Shown here: positions 62,231-64,000 of the stretch, piece after piece
Layout: every line of letters begins with the position of its first letter
How positions within the stretch are numbered: position 1 is the stretch's first letter
NCBI GenBank assembly: GCA_015232555.1
Contig: JADFZJ010000007.1
Location: 24,731 to 88,730, forward strand
DNA length: 64,000 bases
Direction: 5' to 3'
Origin: Desulfamplus sp.
GTDB taxonomy: Bacteria > Desulfobacterota > Desulfobacteria > Desulfobacterales > Desulfobacteraceae
The notes under the pieces: generated by a model
Database searches by the model: none
What the model saw: the letters and a program-made list of their open reading frames with translations, nothing else
Told to the model about the DNA's origin: nothing
Position numbers and translations under genes: made by a program

Positions 62231-64000
62231 ATGCCTGAGAACAACAATAATTTATCAGACAGCACACAGCAGAGTTCTGATTCAAATACGCAACCGCCTG
62301 CTACAGACAGTGGTGGACTCTTCGATACTCTTTTGATAAAACTAATGGAGAGCACCAGCACTGGCTCTGAATCTAAACTTGCCGAGATTAGAAAAATTGT
62401 CATGGATCACGTTGTTGCTCAAGGAGGCACTCCTAAAGAGGTTGAAGCCGCAGCTAATAACTTCATGGACAAGCTCTCAAATGATCTCAATCAAGGAATC
62501 TCACCAGAAGAGTCATTACGCCAAGCTGTGAATGAAGCCCAACTCTCTGTTGTTCAGGAGAAGATTGAACAACAGATTGAATCTGAATCAAAAGAAGATA
62601 GTCTAACCTCAGCACTTGCATCTGGTGAGAATGTTGATAGTGAAATAGATAAACATCTACCCGAAGGTGTATCTAAAGAGAGCGATGCTGCTGGTGAATT
62701 GATGTCAGATTTGCAGCGATCGCTTGATTCAGGAAAATCTACATCAGATGCACTCTTTGAGGCACAAACTGCATTAGAACAGAATATTCAGGCAGAATCT
62801 TCAACTCAAGGCGAGATCGGCGATGCTGGCAAATTGGTGATGTCGCTTGCTAATGGTGAAAATATTGATCAGGTTCTGGGTAAGTTTACAGAAGGAATGT
62901 CTCCTGATCAAATAGCCACGTTTATTGATGCTTTTATGAAATCTTTGGCATCAGGAGAATCGGCAGAACAGGCTGTTGAGTCTGCTAATGCTAAAGTAGA
63001 AGCTATGGATAGTGCCCAAAGTGCGATTCAAGGAGAGATGACTCCAGATGCAAAACTTGCTGCTGCTCTTGCCTCTGGTGAAAATGTCGCTGAAACTTTA
63101 TCCAACATTCAACAGGGGGGCGATTCCGAAGTTTTTGCACAAGCTATGACACAGGCACTTGCAGAAGGCTCGTCTGCTGCTGATGCTTTAAATCAGGCTC
63201 AAAGTGAATCTTCTCAGATGGCAGCCGCTGCTGGTGCTGTTCAATCAGAGTCATCAGGAAACAGTCAAGAGCTTCTTGCTGCTCTTGCCTCTGGTGAAAA
63301 TGTCGCAGCAATAGTTAATTCTATTATTCCGTCTGGTGCAGATGTCTCTCCTGAAGCTGCTGCTGCAATGGCTCAAGCCTTTCAGGAGAGTTTGATAAAT
63401 GCTTTAGAGAACGGCGGTAACGTTGAAAATGCTGTAACTCAAGCTGTTGAGGCAGCTTCGACCGTTATGGAGACTTTGGCAAATGTAGAGTCTGGCACGG
63501 TCAGTTCAGAAGCGGCACTTCTATCAGCACTTGCATCTGGTGAAAATGTCGCGGAAGTTGTTAGCAATCTTGTTCAAGCATTACAAGAGAACAGCAGAGC
63601 TGATAGCGGTGAAGCCCTGAATACTGCAAGTTTTGAACAGGCTTTGACTCAGTCTCTTTCGTCAGGAGAGAACATTGAGAATGCTGTCAGCAGTGCAGCT
63701 CAGTCTGTTTTATCTGAAACTGCTGCAGAAAATAGTGTCCAGACAGAAACTCAAAATGAGCTTTTAACCGCATTAGCTTCAGGAGAAAATGTAGCTGAAG
63801 TAATATCATCAATAGTCTCAGCGTCTGGTCAAGAAAATCTTTCCTCTGATTCAGGAGTTGTGAATACAGAAGCATTTCAACAGGCGTTAGTAGAATCTTT
63901 AGCTGCAGGAGAAAATATTGAGACAGCAATTGCTAATGCAGTCGAAGCAAGTCAGAATTCTGAAAATCAAAATACCCAAAATACACAAATTTCGGCTCAA
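62231..64000 (+). CDS. Large repetitive putative type I secretion substrate, 3' end outside window
   Basis: Not in ORF track because no stop in window. RBS ggaggaaacc then MPENNNNLSDSTQQSSDSNTQPP...; alternating repeats xALASGENVAEVV and SLSSGENIENAVSSA to the window end. Confidence 0.85.
   Translation, partial: MPENNNNLSDSTQQSSDSNTQPPATDSGGLFDTLLIKLMESTSTGSESKLAEIRKIVMDHVVAQGGTPKEVEAAANNFMDKLSNDLNQGISPEESLRQAVNEAQLSVVQEKIEQQIESESKEDSLTSALASGENVDSEIDKHLPEGVSKESDAAGELMSDLQRSLDSGKSTSDALFEAQTALEQNIQAESSTQGEIGDAGKLVMSLANGENIDQVLGKFTEGMSPDQIATFIDAFMKSLASGESAEQAVESANAKVEAMDSAQSAIQGEMTPDAKLAAALASGENVAETLSNIQQGGDSEVFAQAMTQALAEGSSAADALNQAQSESSQMAAAAGAVQSESSGNSQELLAALASGENVAAIVNSIIPSGADVSPEAAAAMAQAFQESLINALENGGNVENAVTQAVEAASTVMETLANVESGTVSSEAALLSALASGENVAEVVSNLVQALQENSRADSGEALNTASFEQALTQSLSSGENIENAVSSAAQSVLSETAAENSVQTETQNELLTALASGENVAEVISSIVSASGQENLSSDSGVVNTEAFQQALVESLAAGENIETAIANAVEASQNSENQNTQNTQISAQ

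Noticed and set aside
1-64000. CRISPR array, tRNA or rRNA genes
   Set aside because: No regularly spaced direct repeats with unique spacers and no tRNA/rRNA signatures recognised by eye; tRNAscan-SE/Infernal would be needed to exclude them fully.
62231-64000. Periodic DNA in 62231-64000 as a non-coding tandem repeat
   Set aside because: The repeat is diverged at nucleotide level but conserved at protein level in a single open frame with an RBS, so it is coding.

Overview
AT-rich 64 kb window, probably from a Desulfobacterota-type chromosome (inference from gene content only). It is rich in signal transduction (hybrid and NtrY-like kinases, two NtrC-family regulators, an HDOD protein, a cyclase, an MCP, PilZ and DUF342/FapA-receiver proteins). 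It also carries a Trk/Ktr K+ uptake pair, a large flagellin, a proline racemase-family enzyme with a GntR regulator, citrate synthase, an ABC-2 transporter, CobU, HrpA, a WbpB/D/E/M-like nucleotide-sugar cluster and a type I secretion operon. The secretion operon ends in a repetitive ORF that runs off the window and is missing from the ORF track. Main findings: (1) two ORF-track entries (40525-41256 and 39934-40260, minus) are one HdrD/TmcB/DsrK-like CCG-domain gene with an in-frame TGA in NTE-U-GHE and a bSECIS-like hairpin 16 nt downstream, a probable selenoprotein; (2) a 987-aa fusion of a type I periplasmic ligand-binding domain, a beta-rich domain resembling prokaryotic Cys-loop receptor ligand-binding domains, and an MscS channel, a candidate ligand-gated MscS; (3) an antitoxin-like ORF followed by a PIN domain fused in frame to a DegT/WbpE sugar aminotransferase; (4) three receiver-DUF342 proteins, one with a degenerate receiver; (5) a flagellin with a long period-6 central insertion; (6) an orphan RecC C-terminal domain; (7) several families of interspersed palindromic repeats and an IS630 relic. 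No CRISPR array, rRNA or tRNA was recognised.
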